Of a stretch of DNA of 15,606 nucleotides, positions 8,229-15,220 are shown piece after piece (position 1 is the stretch's first letter; each line of letters starts with the position of its first letter). This DNA is from Candidatus Anaerobutyricum stercoripullorum (GTDB lineage Bacteria > Bacillota > Clostridia > Lachnospirales > Lachnospiraceae): contig DXEQ01000046.1 in NCBI GenBank assembly GCA_019114885.1, forward strand, positions 1 through 15,606. The letters run 5' to 3'. Below the pieces are notes generated by a model, which was given only the letters and a program-made list of their open reading frames with translations, had not been told where the DNA came from and did no database searches. Both the position numbers and the translations under genes were made by a program.

Positions 8229-8286
8229 AAAAAATAAAAAAAGGACCTCCGACAGTCAGATGATATCGTCTGACCGTCGAAGGTCC
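8229..8286 (-). terminator. Rho-independent terminator of ilvBN
   Basis: Read on the minus strand, a long hairpin is followed by a run of 7 T, an A and 6 T (8242-8229). On the plus strand the arms are GGACCT 8243-8248 with AGGTCC 8281-8286, CGAC 8250-8253 with GTCG 8276-8279, and GTCAGA 8255-8260 with TCTGAC 8269-8274. That makes 16 paired bases with two single mismatches and an 8-nt loop. It lies about 55 nt after the ilvN stop. Confidence 0.9.
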
Positions 8287-8341
8287 CCGTCATACCTGTA
8301 TGTTATTATCTGTACATTTTATCCAGAATACATTTTCCAGA

Positions 8342-8860
8342 TTATCGGTCCGTCATGCTGATGGACTCAATGGCTACGATACCGCCCCGGACAATCTCAA
8401 CCTGATCAAACTTGCGGTTCAAAAGATCAATCAGATCGTTATTGCGCCCTTCCGTGGCAACACACTCCAGAAGTACGCTGTTGATGCCGTAGTCGATGGC
8501 CTTCGCGCCGAATACCTGGGCAATCCGGAAAATCTCGCCCTTCTCAAATTCGGAACATTCGTGAATCTTGATGAAGAGAATCTCTTTCATGTGTGTCGGC
8601 GCGTCGGTGATATCGTTAAGCTTGATTACCTCCACACAGCGGTTTAACTGCTTCTTGATCTGCTCAAAGGTGGCGTCATCGGAACTTAAACCGATGGTCA
8701 TCCGGGATATCGTCGGATCCTCCGTCACACCAACGGTGATACTGTCGATATTGTAGGATTTGCCGGACATCATGCCTGAGATCCGGGCCAAAACGCCAAT
8801 CCGGTTCTCCACATAGAGAGAGACCCATCTTTTTCTTTTGATATGATTAACTTCTCGCAT
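8342..8860 (-). CDS. ilvN: Acetolactate synthase small (regulatory) subunit
   Basis: The 172-residue regulatory subunit of acetohydroxyacid synthase. It binds the IlvB catalytic subunit, raises its activity and usually carries feedback inhibition by valine. An N-terminal ACT domain covers about residues 11-85 (WVSLYVENRIGVLARISGMM, then the YNIDSITVGVTED segment with SRMTIGL). The C-terminal ALS_ss_C half follows (about 90-165, including RIAQVFGAKAIDYG and GGIVAIESISM). Length is normal for the family, which runs about 160-175. The ATG at 8858-8860 lies 12 nt after the ilvB stop. Its AGGAGG (8874-8869) overlaps the ilvB TAG codon, so the two genes are co-transcribed and probably translationally coupled. 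A strong terminator follows. No ilvC or leu gene is next to it in this window. Confidence 0.96.
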   Translation of the reverse strand: MREVNHIKRKRWVSLYVENRIGVLARISGMMSGKSYNIDSITVGVTEDPTISRMTIGLSSDDATFEQIKKQLNRCVEVIKLNDITDAPTHMKEILFIKIHECSEFEKGEIFRIAQVFGAKAIDYGINSVLLECVATEGRNNDLIDLLNRKFDQVEIVRGGIVAIESISMTDR

Positions 8861-8872
8861 GATTCCGACCTC

Positions 8873-10606
8873 CTAATATATAATCTCTTCAAAGCTGGCG
8901 CCGCCGCGAATCATCGGGAGTACCAGTTCTTCCGGAGACACTGCACATTCTATGATAACCGGCTTATTGTGTTCCTCGGCATAGTCTCTTGCCTTAACGA
9001 TCGTCTCCTCCAGCTGGGAGTCCTCTGTTACCAGATATCCTCTGGAACCGTAGGCCTCGGCAATCTTTACAAAGCTTGGCGAATATTCCGGACAGGTCCA
9101 GCCCGGCTTGCCGCACTTTCCTTTGCAGGACTTATGATAGCGCAGACAGGTGATCGTGTATCTCTTATTATTAAAGAGATGCTGCATCTGGCGCACCATA
9201 CCCAGATAATTGTTGTTCATAACGATATTGACCAGCGGCAGCTCCTGATTGACTGCCGTCGCCATCTCCTGAATATTCATCTGGAAGCCCCCGTCGCCGC
9301 TGATGGATACGATGGCCTTGCCCGGACAGCCGATCTGCGCTCCCACTGCCGATGGCAGACCGAATCCCATGGTACCCAGTCCTCCGCTCTGTATCAGACG
9401 GTGTGTGGCATCCAGCTTCAGGTACTGGGAAGCCCACATCTGGTGCTGTCCCACATCGGATGTAAAGATAGTATCCCTGTCCGCGTAGACCTTATTGAGC
9501 GTCTCAATGATGCGCTGTGGATTAACCCCCATCTTTACTTCAATACCCAGCGGATGCTCTCTGTCCCAGCTTTTGACTTCTTCCACCCACTCCCGGTGCT
9601 CCATCGGTTCCGTATGTTCCAGAATCTTGCGGATCGCCATCTTGGCGTCAGCCACGATTGGGATATCCACCGTGACATTTCTTGAGATGGCCGCCGCCTC
9701 GATATCTATGTGGACAATCTTGGCATGCGGAGCGAACTTCGCAACATTGCCCGTCACCCTGTCATTAAACCGGCATCCGATGGAGAACATCAGGTCGCAC
9801 TCATCCGCCGTCTTGTTGGCGGCGTAAGATCCGTGCATACCGATATTGCCGATAAACAGCGGATGATCCGTCGCGATCGCTCCCCGTCCCATGACTGTGG
9901 TAATCACCGGGATATCCAGCTTCTCGCAGAGTTCTGTCATCTCTTCCTGCGCGTGGGCCAGATTCACGCCGCCGCCGATTAAGAACATCGGCTTCTTCGC
10001 CTCCTCCAGCAGGGCGATGGCCTTCTTGAGCTGTCCCACATGTACGCCCTTGTTCGGCTTGTAGCCACGGATATTGACCTCCGTCGGATAGGAGGTGGAG
10101 CCGAGCTCCGCCATCACATCCGTCGGCAGATCCACCAGCACCGGACCCGGCTTACCGGAGCGGGCGATATAAAACGCCTCCTTGATCCGCTGCGCCAGCA
10201 TCTCCCGGTCTCTGACCATGATGACGAACTTCGCTACATTTCTCGTGATGCCCACGATATCCACTTCCTGAAAGGCGTCGTTGCCGATCAGGTCCTCCGC
10301 CACCTGGCCGGTAAAACAGACCAGCGGAATACTGTCGTAGTTGGCCGTGGCGATTCCTGTTACCAGATTGGTTGCTCCCGGACCGCTGGTGACGAGGCAG
10401 ACGCCGACCTTTCCTGTCGCTCTCGCATAACCGTCTGCCGCATGAATCAGTCCCTGCTCATGTCTTGGAAGCACCAAATCAATACTATGACAATCATGGA
10501 GTGCGTCCAGGAGATTGACGACCATACCGCCCGGATATGCAAAAATAGTATCCACGCCTTCTTTTTTCATTGCCGTTACAAAAAGGTCATTTCCTGAAAT
10601 CTTCAT
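8873..10606 (-). CDS. ilvB: Acetolactate synthase large (catalytic) subunit
   Basis: A 577-residue thiamine-diphosphate and FAD-dependent acetohydroxyacid synthase. It condenses two pyruvates to acetolactate, or pyruvate with 2-oxobutyrate, the first step of valine, leucine and isoleucine synthesis in the cytosol. Visible motifs: YPGG near the N-terminus; RHEQG with the ThDP-activating Glu50; SGPGATN; and the ThDP-Mg motif starting GDGGFQM at about 437 and ending in NNN. An open frame starts at a GTG at 10615, but that codon overlaps the Shine-Dalgarno AAGGAG (10620-10615). The ATG at 10606 is 8 nt from it and is preferred. Oddity: after the ThDP motif, where homologues have a short loop, there is an insert with four cysteines (487, 494, 498, 505; C-x6-C-x3-C-x6-C). 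It is operonic with ilvN, with a CodY-like box upstream. Confidence 0.97.
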   Translation of the reverse strand: MKISGNDLFVTAMKKEGVDTIFAYPGGMVVNLLDALHDCHSIDLVLPRHEQGLIHAADGYARATGKVGVCLVTSGPGATNLVTGIATANYDSIPLVCFTGQVAEDLIGNDAFQEVDIVGITRNVAKFVIMVRDREMLAQRIKEAFYIARSGKPGPVLVDLPTDVMAELGSTSYPTEVNIRGYKPNKGVHVGQLKKAIALLEEAKKPMFLIGGGVNLAHAQEEMTELCEKLDIPVITTVMGRGAIATDHPLFIGNIGMHGSYAANKTADECDLMFSIGCRFNDRVTGNVAKFAPHAKIVHIDIEAAAISRNVTVDIPIVADAKMAIRKILEHTEPMEHREWVEEVKSWDREHPLGIEVKMGVNPQRIIETLNKVYADRDTIFTSDVGQHQMWASQYLKLDATHRLIQSGGLGTMGFGLPSAVGAQIGCPGKAIVSISGDGGFQMNIQEMATAVNQELPLVNIVMNNNYLGMVRQMQHLFNNKRYTITCLRYHKSCKGKCGKPGWTCPEYSPSFVKIAEAYGSRGYLVTEDSQLEETIVKARDYAEEHNKPVIIECAVSPEELVLPMIRGGASFEEIIY

Positions 10607-10640
10607 CGTTCCCACTCCTTTATGTTATATTTTGCAAAAT

Positions 10641-10668
10641 CACCTTCCTTTTCTTTCAAAAAAAGGTG
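10641..10668 (-). promoter_or_regulatory. A/T-rich hairpin in the ilvB 5' UTR
   Basis: On the minus strand CACCTT pairs with AAGGTG, extended by T-A and T-G pairs to about 11 bp around a GAAAGA loop. It sits within the first 35 nt of the predicted ilvBN transcript. It leaves the Shine-Dalgarno (10620-10615) free and is too small for a T-box or a peptide attenuator. It may only protect the 5' end of the mRNA. Confidence 0.4.
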
Positions 10669-10680
10669 CGTAATGCATTA

Positions 10681-10710
10681 ATGATATAACATTTTTTGCC
10701 TAATTGTCAA
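10681..10710 (-). promoter_or_regulatory. Sigma-A-type promoter of ilvBN
   Basis: On the minus strand TTGACA (10710-10705) and TATCAT (10686-10681) are separated by 18 nt. Six and five bases respectively match consensus. Transcription should begin near 10674, just past the palindrome TAATGCATTA (10671-10680), leaving a 5' UTR of about 68 nt before the ATG at 10606. Confidence 0.78.
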
Positions 10711-10720
10711 CCATTGTTTC

Positions 10721-10735
10721 AATTGTCTGGAAATT
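10721..10735 (-). promoter_or_regulatory. Candidate CodY box upstream of ilvBN
   Basis: The 15-mer AATTGTCTGGAAATT matches the CodY consensus AATTTTCWGAAAATT at 13 of 15 positions on both strands. It lies 10 nt upstream of the -35 box, centred near -54 from the predicted start. CodY senses branched-chain amino acids and GTP in many Bacillota and classically represses ilv-leu genes. A weaker overlapping match (10 of 15) is at 10732-10746. Use by CodY is inferred; no codY gene is in the window. Confidence 0.6.
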
Positions 10736-10791
10736 TTCTTTATTTATATTCTATTATCCGTTTTCTTTTCTGTCAGAAAATGTATCTCCGG

Positions 10792-12435
10792 TCATCGGAC
10801 CTTCACAGACCTCACCTTACTGAACTTTCCGTATGTTCTTTTTCCGCCTTTTTTAACAAATGTACGGATCTTCACAAAATACTTCCGATTCTTTTTCAGC
10901 TTGCGAAATACCTTTTTTATCTTTTTGTTTTTCTTTATGAGAGCAGTCTTTTTTCCTTTTGTAAACTTTTTATTCCGGGCAATCCAGACCTGATAGCCGT
11001 CAGCACCCGCACTTCGCTTCCAGCGAACAGTCAGGGAACGCCTGCCAGCCTGAACTGTAACGCCCTTTACTTTTTTCAATGCCACTTTTTCCGACTTTTT
11101 CTTCGCCGCAGTGCTCTTTTCGCTGCCGGTTCCCTCCTCTGTCACTGTAAGCTTTGTAGTCAGAGATGCCGGACGGTAAATACCGGACTGACCGATGGAG
11201 ATGGTGATTCTTGCCGTCCCCGCCTTTTTCAACTTTACATTTCCACTCTGATCCACAGCGGCAACGGAAGGATTGTCGGAACTGTAAGAAAATGTACCGG
11301 ATCCTTCCGTCCTCGGCTGCAGCCGGAAAGATTTCGCTGACAGCTTTTTGCTGTAAGAAGCGGCTACACCGGAAATGGACCGGCTGATGGAAGTCTTCTT
11401 CAGCTTCGCCCTCTGCACTGCCGCCAGAGGATTGATGATACCGTGGCCGTACCATTCATCATATCCCGGGGCACCTGCATCCGTAGCGGTCTCTTTTATG
11501 ATCTTCGTACATTCTTCTGCGCTTAACGAAGGATCAGCCGAAAGTACCAGTGCCGCCACGCCAGCCACATAAGGCGCCGCCGCGCTGGTTAATCCTCCCG
11601 CAGCCAACTCCGTATCACTGGTACATGACGCCCCATATAGATTACTTCCCGGAGCCGCCACATCAATATCACTATTATGTGTACAGGTCTGGTTAATGGA
11701 ATACCCCGTCTTTGAATCATAATTCAGAGCGGATACCCCGATCGTCCCCTCGTATGCTGCCGGGTAACGCTTTGCCGTTGTCCCTGTATTTCCTCCCGAA
11801 CAGACGATAACCACATCATGCTCCACCGCGTACCGTACAGCTTCCTCATAGTGGTCTGTCCAACTGCTTCCACTCAAACTGATGCTGATCACCCGGCAGC
11901 CCTGATCCACCGCCCATCTTATCCCTCTGGCAGTATTCGCAGTCCAGGCTAACCCATCATTATCTATTACTCTTACAATATAAAGATCGATCTCCGGAGC
12001 AACGCCGGACGCCCCGAATCCATTATTGCCAACTCCCCCGAGAATCCCGGCGCAGATGGAACCATGTCCATCGTCATCCGCCACATAAGCGATACCTTCC
12101 TGCTCAGTGACCGCGTTGTATCCTCCTTTGATATTTGCCGCCAACTCTTTGTGATCTGTGTTAGCCCCGCTGTCAATGACGGCTGCCTTTATCCCCTTCC
12201 CGGTGGCATAATCCCACGCTGTCAGTCCCGGACCCGACAGACCAAGAGAGTAGATATAATGATATTTATCCAGATTGGATGTATATTTTCCAGATGCTAT
12301 TTCCGGATCGTTAAGGAACATATCATAGCTCTGCACGGCGTCCTCTGCTCCCACCGGTATTCTCTCCATCACAGCCCCTCCCAGCAGCAGAACTGCCAGC
12401 ATAATCGCTGCACATTTTTTTGCAAACTTCCTCAT
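10792..12435 (-). CDS. Secreted subtilisin-like (S8) serine protease with Ig-like and Fn3-like C-terminal domains
   Basis: A 547-residue exported peptidase. The chosen ATG (12435-12433) has GGAGG 6 nt upstream and begins a clear signal peptide (MRKFAKK, then a hydrophobic core, likely cut near VGA-ED at 30). The open frame extends 17 codons further without a better site. The catalytic domain runs about 40-345: Asp88 in AAVIDSG, His124 in DDGHGS, oxyanion Asn216 in SGGNTG, Ser284 in LTSAAAPYVAG (usual form GTSMAAPHVAG). After it come a Big2-like domain (about 357-432, with SSDNPSVAAVDQSGNV) and a very basic fibronectin III-like domain (about 453-547, with LTVRWKRSAGADGYQVWI). No inhibitor_I9-type propeptide is visible. 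There is no LPXTG signal, so it is probably released or held by charge or by its C-terminal domains. The substrate is unknown. Confidence 0.92.
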   Translation of the reverse strand: MRKFAKKCAAIMLAVLLLGGAVMERIPVGAEDAVQSYDMFLNDPEIASGKYTSNLDKYHYIYSLGLSGPGLTAWDYATGKGIKAAVIDSGANTDHKELAANIKGGYNAVTEQEGIAYVADDDGHGSICAGILGGVGNNGFGASGVAPEIDLYIVRVIDNDGLAWTANTARGIRWAVDQGCRVISISLSGSSWTDHYEEAVRYAVEHDVVIVCSGGNTGTTAKRYPAAYEGTIGVSALNYDSKTGYSINQTCTHNSDIDVAAPGSNLYGASCTSDTELAAGGLTSAAAPYVAGVAALVLSADPSLSAEECTKIIKETATDAGAPGYDEWYGHGIINPLAAVQRAKLKKTSISRSISGVAASYSKKLSAKSFRLQPRTEGSGTFSYSSDNPSVAAVDQSGNVKLKKAGTARITISIGQSGIYRPASLTTKLTVTEEGTGSEKSTAAKKKSEKVALKKVKGVTVQAGRRSLTVRWKRSAGADGYQVWIARNKKFTKGKKTALIKKNKKIKKVFRKLKKNRKYFVKIRTFVKKGGKRTYGKFSKVRSVKVR

Positions 12436-12441
12436 ATTTGT

Positions 12442-12446
12442 CCTCC
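12442..12446 (-). promoter_or_regulatory. Shine-Dalgarno that sets the protease start
   Basis: GGAGG within AGGGAGGA, 6 nt before the ATG at 12435. It selects this ATG over the in-frame ATG at 12486, whose extra 17 residues would separate the signal peptide from the N-terminus. Confidence 0.75.
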
Positions 12447-12524
12447 CTGCTCTTATTTTTGTTCCGGCTGCCGAAGAGATTCTCACTGCATGAGTTCCCG
12501 CCAGCCTGCCGGCTTTTCACAAAA

Positions 12525-12533
12525 AGTGTAACA
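12525..12533 (-). promoter_or_regulatory. Weak candidate extended -10 promoter for the protease gene
   Basis: On the minus strand TGTTACACT fits an extended -10 (TGn plus TACACT, four of six matches), about 90 nt before the protease ATG and just past the hydratase terminator. No good -35 box is present at the right distance. No better promoter was found in the 107 nt available between terminator and start codon. Confidence 0.25.
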
Positions 12534-12543
12534 CAGGGCAGCA

Positions 12544-12597
12544 AAAAAGACAGCCGGAAGGCTTCCCACATTTTATGGGAAAACCGGCTGTCTTTTT
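12544..12597 (-). terminator. Strong compound-hairpin terminator of the hydratase gene
   Basis: A perfect 14-bp stem (12544-12557 with 12584-12597; GACAGCCGG against CCGGCTGTC plus A-T pairs) encloses a second hairpin, TTCCCA 12563-12568 with TGGGAA 12576-12581. On the minus strand a run of six T follows the stem (12548-12543). The A-T base of the stem is symmetrical, so it could work in both directions, but the nearest upstream gene is on the minus strand. Confidence 0.88.
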
Positions 12598-12625
12598 ATG
12601 ATCTGGTCTGTTCCGTAGAGCGTCG

Positions 12626-12691
12626 CCTGCCTCCTTATCCTCTGATCGGTTTCGGGCGGAGGCGGGACGTCCTCAGATATGAACTCTGAGG
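12626..12691 (-). other. Two extra hairpins in the hydratase 3' UTR
   Basis: Directly after the hydratase stop, CCTCAGA (12671-12677) pairs perfectly with TCTGAGG (12685-12691). Next, CCTGCCTCC (12626-12634) pairs with GGAGGCGGG (12658-12666) with one mismatch. Neither is followed by a T run on the minus strand, so they are not terminators by themselves. They may protect the 3' end of the transcript from nucleases. The 268 nt between hydratase and protease hold these, the terminator and the protease leader, and no gene. Confidence 0.45.
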
Positions 12692-12703
12692 AAACTGCCT
12701 TTC

Positions 12704-14995
12704 TTATCTTCTGTTGTAGTTGATCAGGCATCCTTTCAGGATGATCTCACGCTCATCGTCGGTGAGCTCGCCCATGGAAAGGGTAAATGCATGCAGCGCG
12801 CCGTCTTTTATCTGATATGCGGTGAATTTTGTCGCTTTCTCCTCTACTGCTTTGCGGACGTCCGGGATGAACAGGTAGTCTCCGTTGGCAAACGGAAGGT
12901 CCTCTCCGTCAATGAGGAACGGCAGCATACCCCAGTTGATGAGGTTGGAGCGATAACGCTTTGTGGCGTACTCGTTGGCGATATTGGCCCAGCCGCCAAG
13001 AACTTTCTGGCAGGAAGCCGCCTGCTCTCTGGCAGAACCGTCGCCCGGTTTCACGGCGAAGATGGTGCTGCCGACTCCGAGATTGTCTGCCTGCACATCC
13101 GGGTACTCCGTATGGATGGCATTAAGAACAGGAGCCAGCTCCGCGAGCGCTTCGGTCGGATTCTGTCCTGCCTCGATGGCCTTCTGCGCCTTCTGCACTT
13201 CTTTCGCTCTTCCCACGTAGGCCGGGTCTTTTCTGGAGAGGGTGAACTCTGCCAGTCCCAGCGGGTTGGAGCGGTAAGAAGAGGTCTCACCGGACGGAAT
13301 CAGCTCATCGGTGGTGGTGACCGGATCGTGGATCTCGGATACCACTTTGAGGATCAGGTTCTCCGGCAGCGGACTCATGGCCGGCCAGTCTTTGATATTC
13401 GGTCCCATCTTGATCTCCACAGACGGGTCTGCCACGCCCTTGCTGTCAAAGACGCGGTTCTCATAGATGCTGCTGTCAAAGAAATATTTCTTTCCTTTGA
13501 TCTCCACGTCAAGATCCGTAGCCGGGGTCAGGAATCCCTTATTGGCGGCAGTCGCCGCGATGGAACGGGCGTCCATCAGCGCTACGGATGCGATCTGGCC
13601 GCTCTGCAGCTTGGAGCCCTCCCGGTTCGGGAAGTTTCTCGTGGAGTGACGGATACTCAGGCTGTTGTTGGACGGGGTGTCGCCCGCGCCAAAACATGGT
13701 CCGCAGAAAGCGGTCTTCACGATGGCTCCGGCCTCCATCAGGTCAGCCACCGCCCCGTTTTTCACCAGCTCCATAAAGATCGGTGTGCTGGCCGGATATA
13801 CGCTCAAGGAGAACTCATCCGGTCCGATGGAGCGTCCTTTTAAGATATCTGCCGCAGCGCATAAGTTTTCGAAGCCGCCGCCGGCACAGCCGGCAATGAT
13901 ACCCTGCTCCACATAGAGCTTTCCGTCGTGTACTTTATCTTTCAATGTGAAGTCCACCTGACCGTCCAGGCTCACGAGCGCTTTCTTCTCGCAGTCTTCC
14001 AGAACATCCATCAGGTTGGCGTTCATCTCCTCGATGGTGTAGGTGTTGCTTGGATGGAACGGCATGGCGATCATCGGACGGATGGTACTAAGATCAATCT
14101 TAATCATGCCATCGTAATATGCCACATCCGCAGGATTCAGTTCTTTATAATCCTGCTCTCTTCCGTGGATCTCATAGAACTCACGGATGGTCTCGTCCGT
14201 CTTCCAGATGGAGGACAGACAGGTGGTCTCAGTGGTCATAACATCCACGCCGATACGGAAGTCGGCGCTCAAGGAAGCCACGCCAGGCCCTACGAACTCC
14301 ATGACCTTATTGTTCACATAGCCGTTCTTAAATACCTCGCCGATGATGGCAAGAGCCACGTCCTGCGGACCCACGCCCGGAATCGGCGCGCCGGTCATGT
14401 AGACGCCCACCACGCCCGGCATGTTGATATCGTAAGTCTGGTTTAAGAGCTGTTTTACCAGCTCCGGTCCGCCCTCGCCCATGGCCATGGTTCCCAGCGC
14501 GCCGTAGCGGGTGTGGGAATCTGAACCCAGGATCATGGCGCCACCGCAGGCCAGCATCTCTCTGGAGTACTGGTGGATGACCGCCTGATGCGGCGGAACG
14601 TAAACGCCGCCGTAGCGTTTGGCGCAGGTCAGTCCAAACATGTGATCGTCTTCATTGATGGTGCCGCCCACAGCACAGAGGCTGTTGTGGCAGTTGGTCA
14701 GAACGTACGGCATCGGGAACTTCGTAAGCCCTGACGCTCTCGCCGTCTGGATGATGCCGACGTATGTAATATCGTGGGATGTCAGCTTGTCAAAACGGAT
14801 GCGAAGCTTCTCCATGTTATCTGAGGTGTTGTGGGCCTTTAAAATACCGTAAGCAATCGTACCCTTCGCCGCCTCCTCTTTTGACAGTGCCTCCGCTCCC
14901 AGTATCCCGCGAAGCGCGGCAGCCGCCTCCGGCGTATCCTCCACGATCTCTGTTCCGTGAACAAGATACGCGCCGTGTTTCAATAACTCTATCAT
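12704..14995 (-). CDS. Aconitase-family hydratase with [4Fe-4S] cluster motif (YbhJ-like)
   Basis: A 763-residue member of the aconitase/IPM isomerase superfamily, expected to catalyse dehydration and rehydration of a tricarboxylic or related hydroxy acid; the substrate cannot be told from sequence. Cluster ligands are visible: Cys370 in IIAGCAGGGFEN, and Cys431 and Cys434 in FCGPCFG. GSDSHT is at 157-162 and the substrate-binding-like SIRHSTRNFPNREGSK at 447-462. The C-terminal swivel domain (about 640-763) carries YRSNLINWGMLPF, so both domains are on one chain. Length rules out LeuC (about 420 residues) and suits the clostridial hydratase and E. coli YbhJ group. The open frame extends 75 codons further to 15220, but a promoter lies inside that extension and AGGAGG (15009-15004) sits 8 nt before the ATG at 14995. 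It lies downstream of fbp with its own promoter and ends at a strong terminator. Oxygen sensitivity is expected. Confidence 0.9.
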   Translation of the reverse strand: MIELLKHGAYLVHGTEIVEDTPEAAAALRGILGAEALSKEEAAKGTIAYGILKAHNTSDNMEKLRIRFDKLTSHDITYVGIIQTARASGLTKFPMPYVLTNCHNSLCAVGGTINEDDHMFGLTCAKRYGGVYVPPHQAVIHQYSREMLACGGAMILGSDSHTRYGALGTMAMGEGGPELVKQLLNQTYDINMPGVVGVYMTGAPIPGVGPQDVALAIIGEVFKNGYVNNKVMEFVGPGVASLSADFRIGVDVMTTETTCLSSIWKTDETIREFYEIHGREQDYKELNPADVAYYDGMIKIDLSTIRPMIAMPFHPSNTYTIEEMNANLMDVLEDCEKKALVSLDGQVDFTLKDKVHDGKLYVEQGIIAGCAGGGFENLCAAADILKGRSIGPDEFSLSVYPASTPIFMELVKNGAVADLMEAGAIVKTAFCGPCFGAGDTPSNNSLSIRHSTRNFPNREGSKLQSGQIASVALMDARSIAATAANKGFLTPATDLDVEIKGKKYFFDSSIYENRVFDSKGVADPSVEIKMGPNIKDWPAMSPLPENLILKVVSEIHDPVTTTDELIPSGETSSYRSNPLGLAEFTLSRKDPAYVGRAKEVQKAQKAIEAGQNPTEALAELAPVLNAIHTEYPDVQADNLGVGSTIFAVKPGDGSAREQAASCQKVLGGWANIANEYATKRYRSNLINWGMLPFLIDGEDLPFANGDYLFIPDVRKAVEEKATKFTAYQIKDGALHAFTLSMGELTDDEREIILKGCLINYNRR

Positions 14996-15003
14996 TGCAT
15001 AAT

Positions 15004-15009
15004 CCTCCT
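15004..15009 (-). promoter_or_regulatory. Shine-Dalgarno that sets the hydratase start
   Basis: A perfect AGGAGG, 8 nt before the ATG at 14995. With the promoter at 15192-15220 it shows that the upstream 75-codon open extension is untranslated leader. Confidence 0.85.
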
Positions 15010-15015
15010 GTACCG

Positions 15016-15179
15016 CCGCGGCATCTCCCATGGGAACGCCCCGCAAAAACCGGCTGCCGCGGATATTCATGCCGCCGCTCCCTGTGCAGGCCGACAGCAG
15101 TTCTTTTTCACTGTCCGTATCCTTTGCCCCTGATACAGACGAAAGGCAGACGCCCGTACTCTGCACTGCTGCATCTGCC
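15016..15179 (-). promoter_or_regulatory. Structured 5' leader of the hydratase transcript
   Basis: The predicted leader is about 190 nt. Near its 5' end GGCAGATGC pairs with GCGTCTGCC (plus-strand arms 15145-15153 and 15171-15179; 9 bp with one G-U). Just before the Shine-Dalgarno CCGCGGCA pairs with TGCCGCGG (15055-15062 and 15016-15023; 8 bp, GC-only but for one pair), enclosing the palindrome TCCCATGGGA. No known riboswitch was recognised. The second stem ends 6 nt from the AGGAGG and could affect ribosome access. Confidence 0.45.
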
Positions 15180-15191
15180 GAAAACATCTCT

Positions 15192-15220
15192 ATTTTATCA
15201 TCATCCATGCAGGTTGACAA
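15192..15220 (-). promoter_or_regulatory. Sigma-A-type promoter of the hydratase gene
   Basis: On the minus strand TTGTCA (15220-15215) and TAAAAT (15197-15192) are separated by exactly 17 nt; each box has five of six consensus bases. The start point should be near 15185. The promoter begins 24 nt after the fbp stop, so the hydratase can be expressed independently of fbp. Confidence 0.75.

Noticed and set aside
8843..9685. A 280-codon plus-strand frame opposite ilvB
   Set aside because: It is the mirror of a highly conserved enzyme gene, and its translation shows no family features.
10640..10678. A 12-codon leader peptide (MHYAPFFERKGR) before ilvB, as in attenuation
   Set aside because: Its ATG (10678-10676) lies between the -10 box and the predicted transcription start near 10674. 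It has no ribosome binding site and no run of Ile, Leu or Val codons.
10766..10780. Terminator of the protease gene at the TTTTCT/AGAAAA stem
   Set aside because: The stem is only 6 bp, A/T-rich with a 3-nt loop, and no T tract follows on the minus strand. The protease transcript may end elsewhere or read into ilvBN.
10616..10791. T-box riboswitch before ilvB
   Set aside because: The leader after the promoter is only about 68 nt, far too short for a T-box. No specifier loop or T-box sequence was seen.
12704..14995. Isopropylmalate isomerase large subunit (leuC), suggested by the nearby ilvBN
   Set aside because: The protein is 763 residues with the swivel domain on the same chain, whereas LeuC is about 420 residues and works with a separate LeuD. 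It also has its own promoter and terminator apart from ilvBN.
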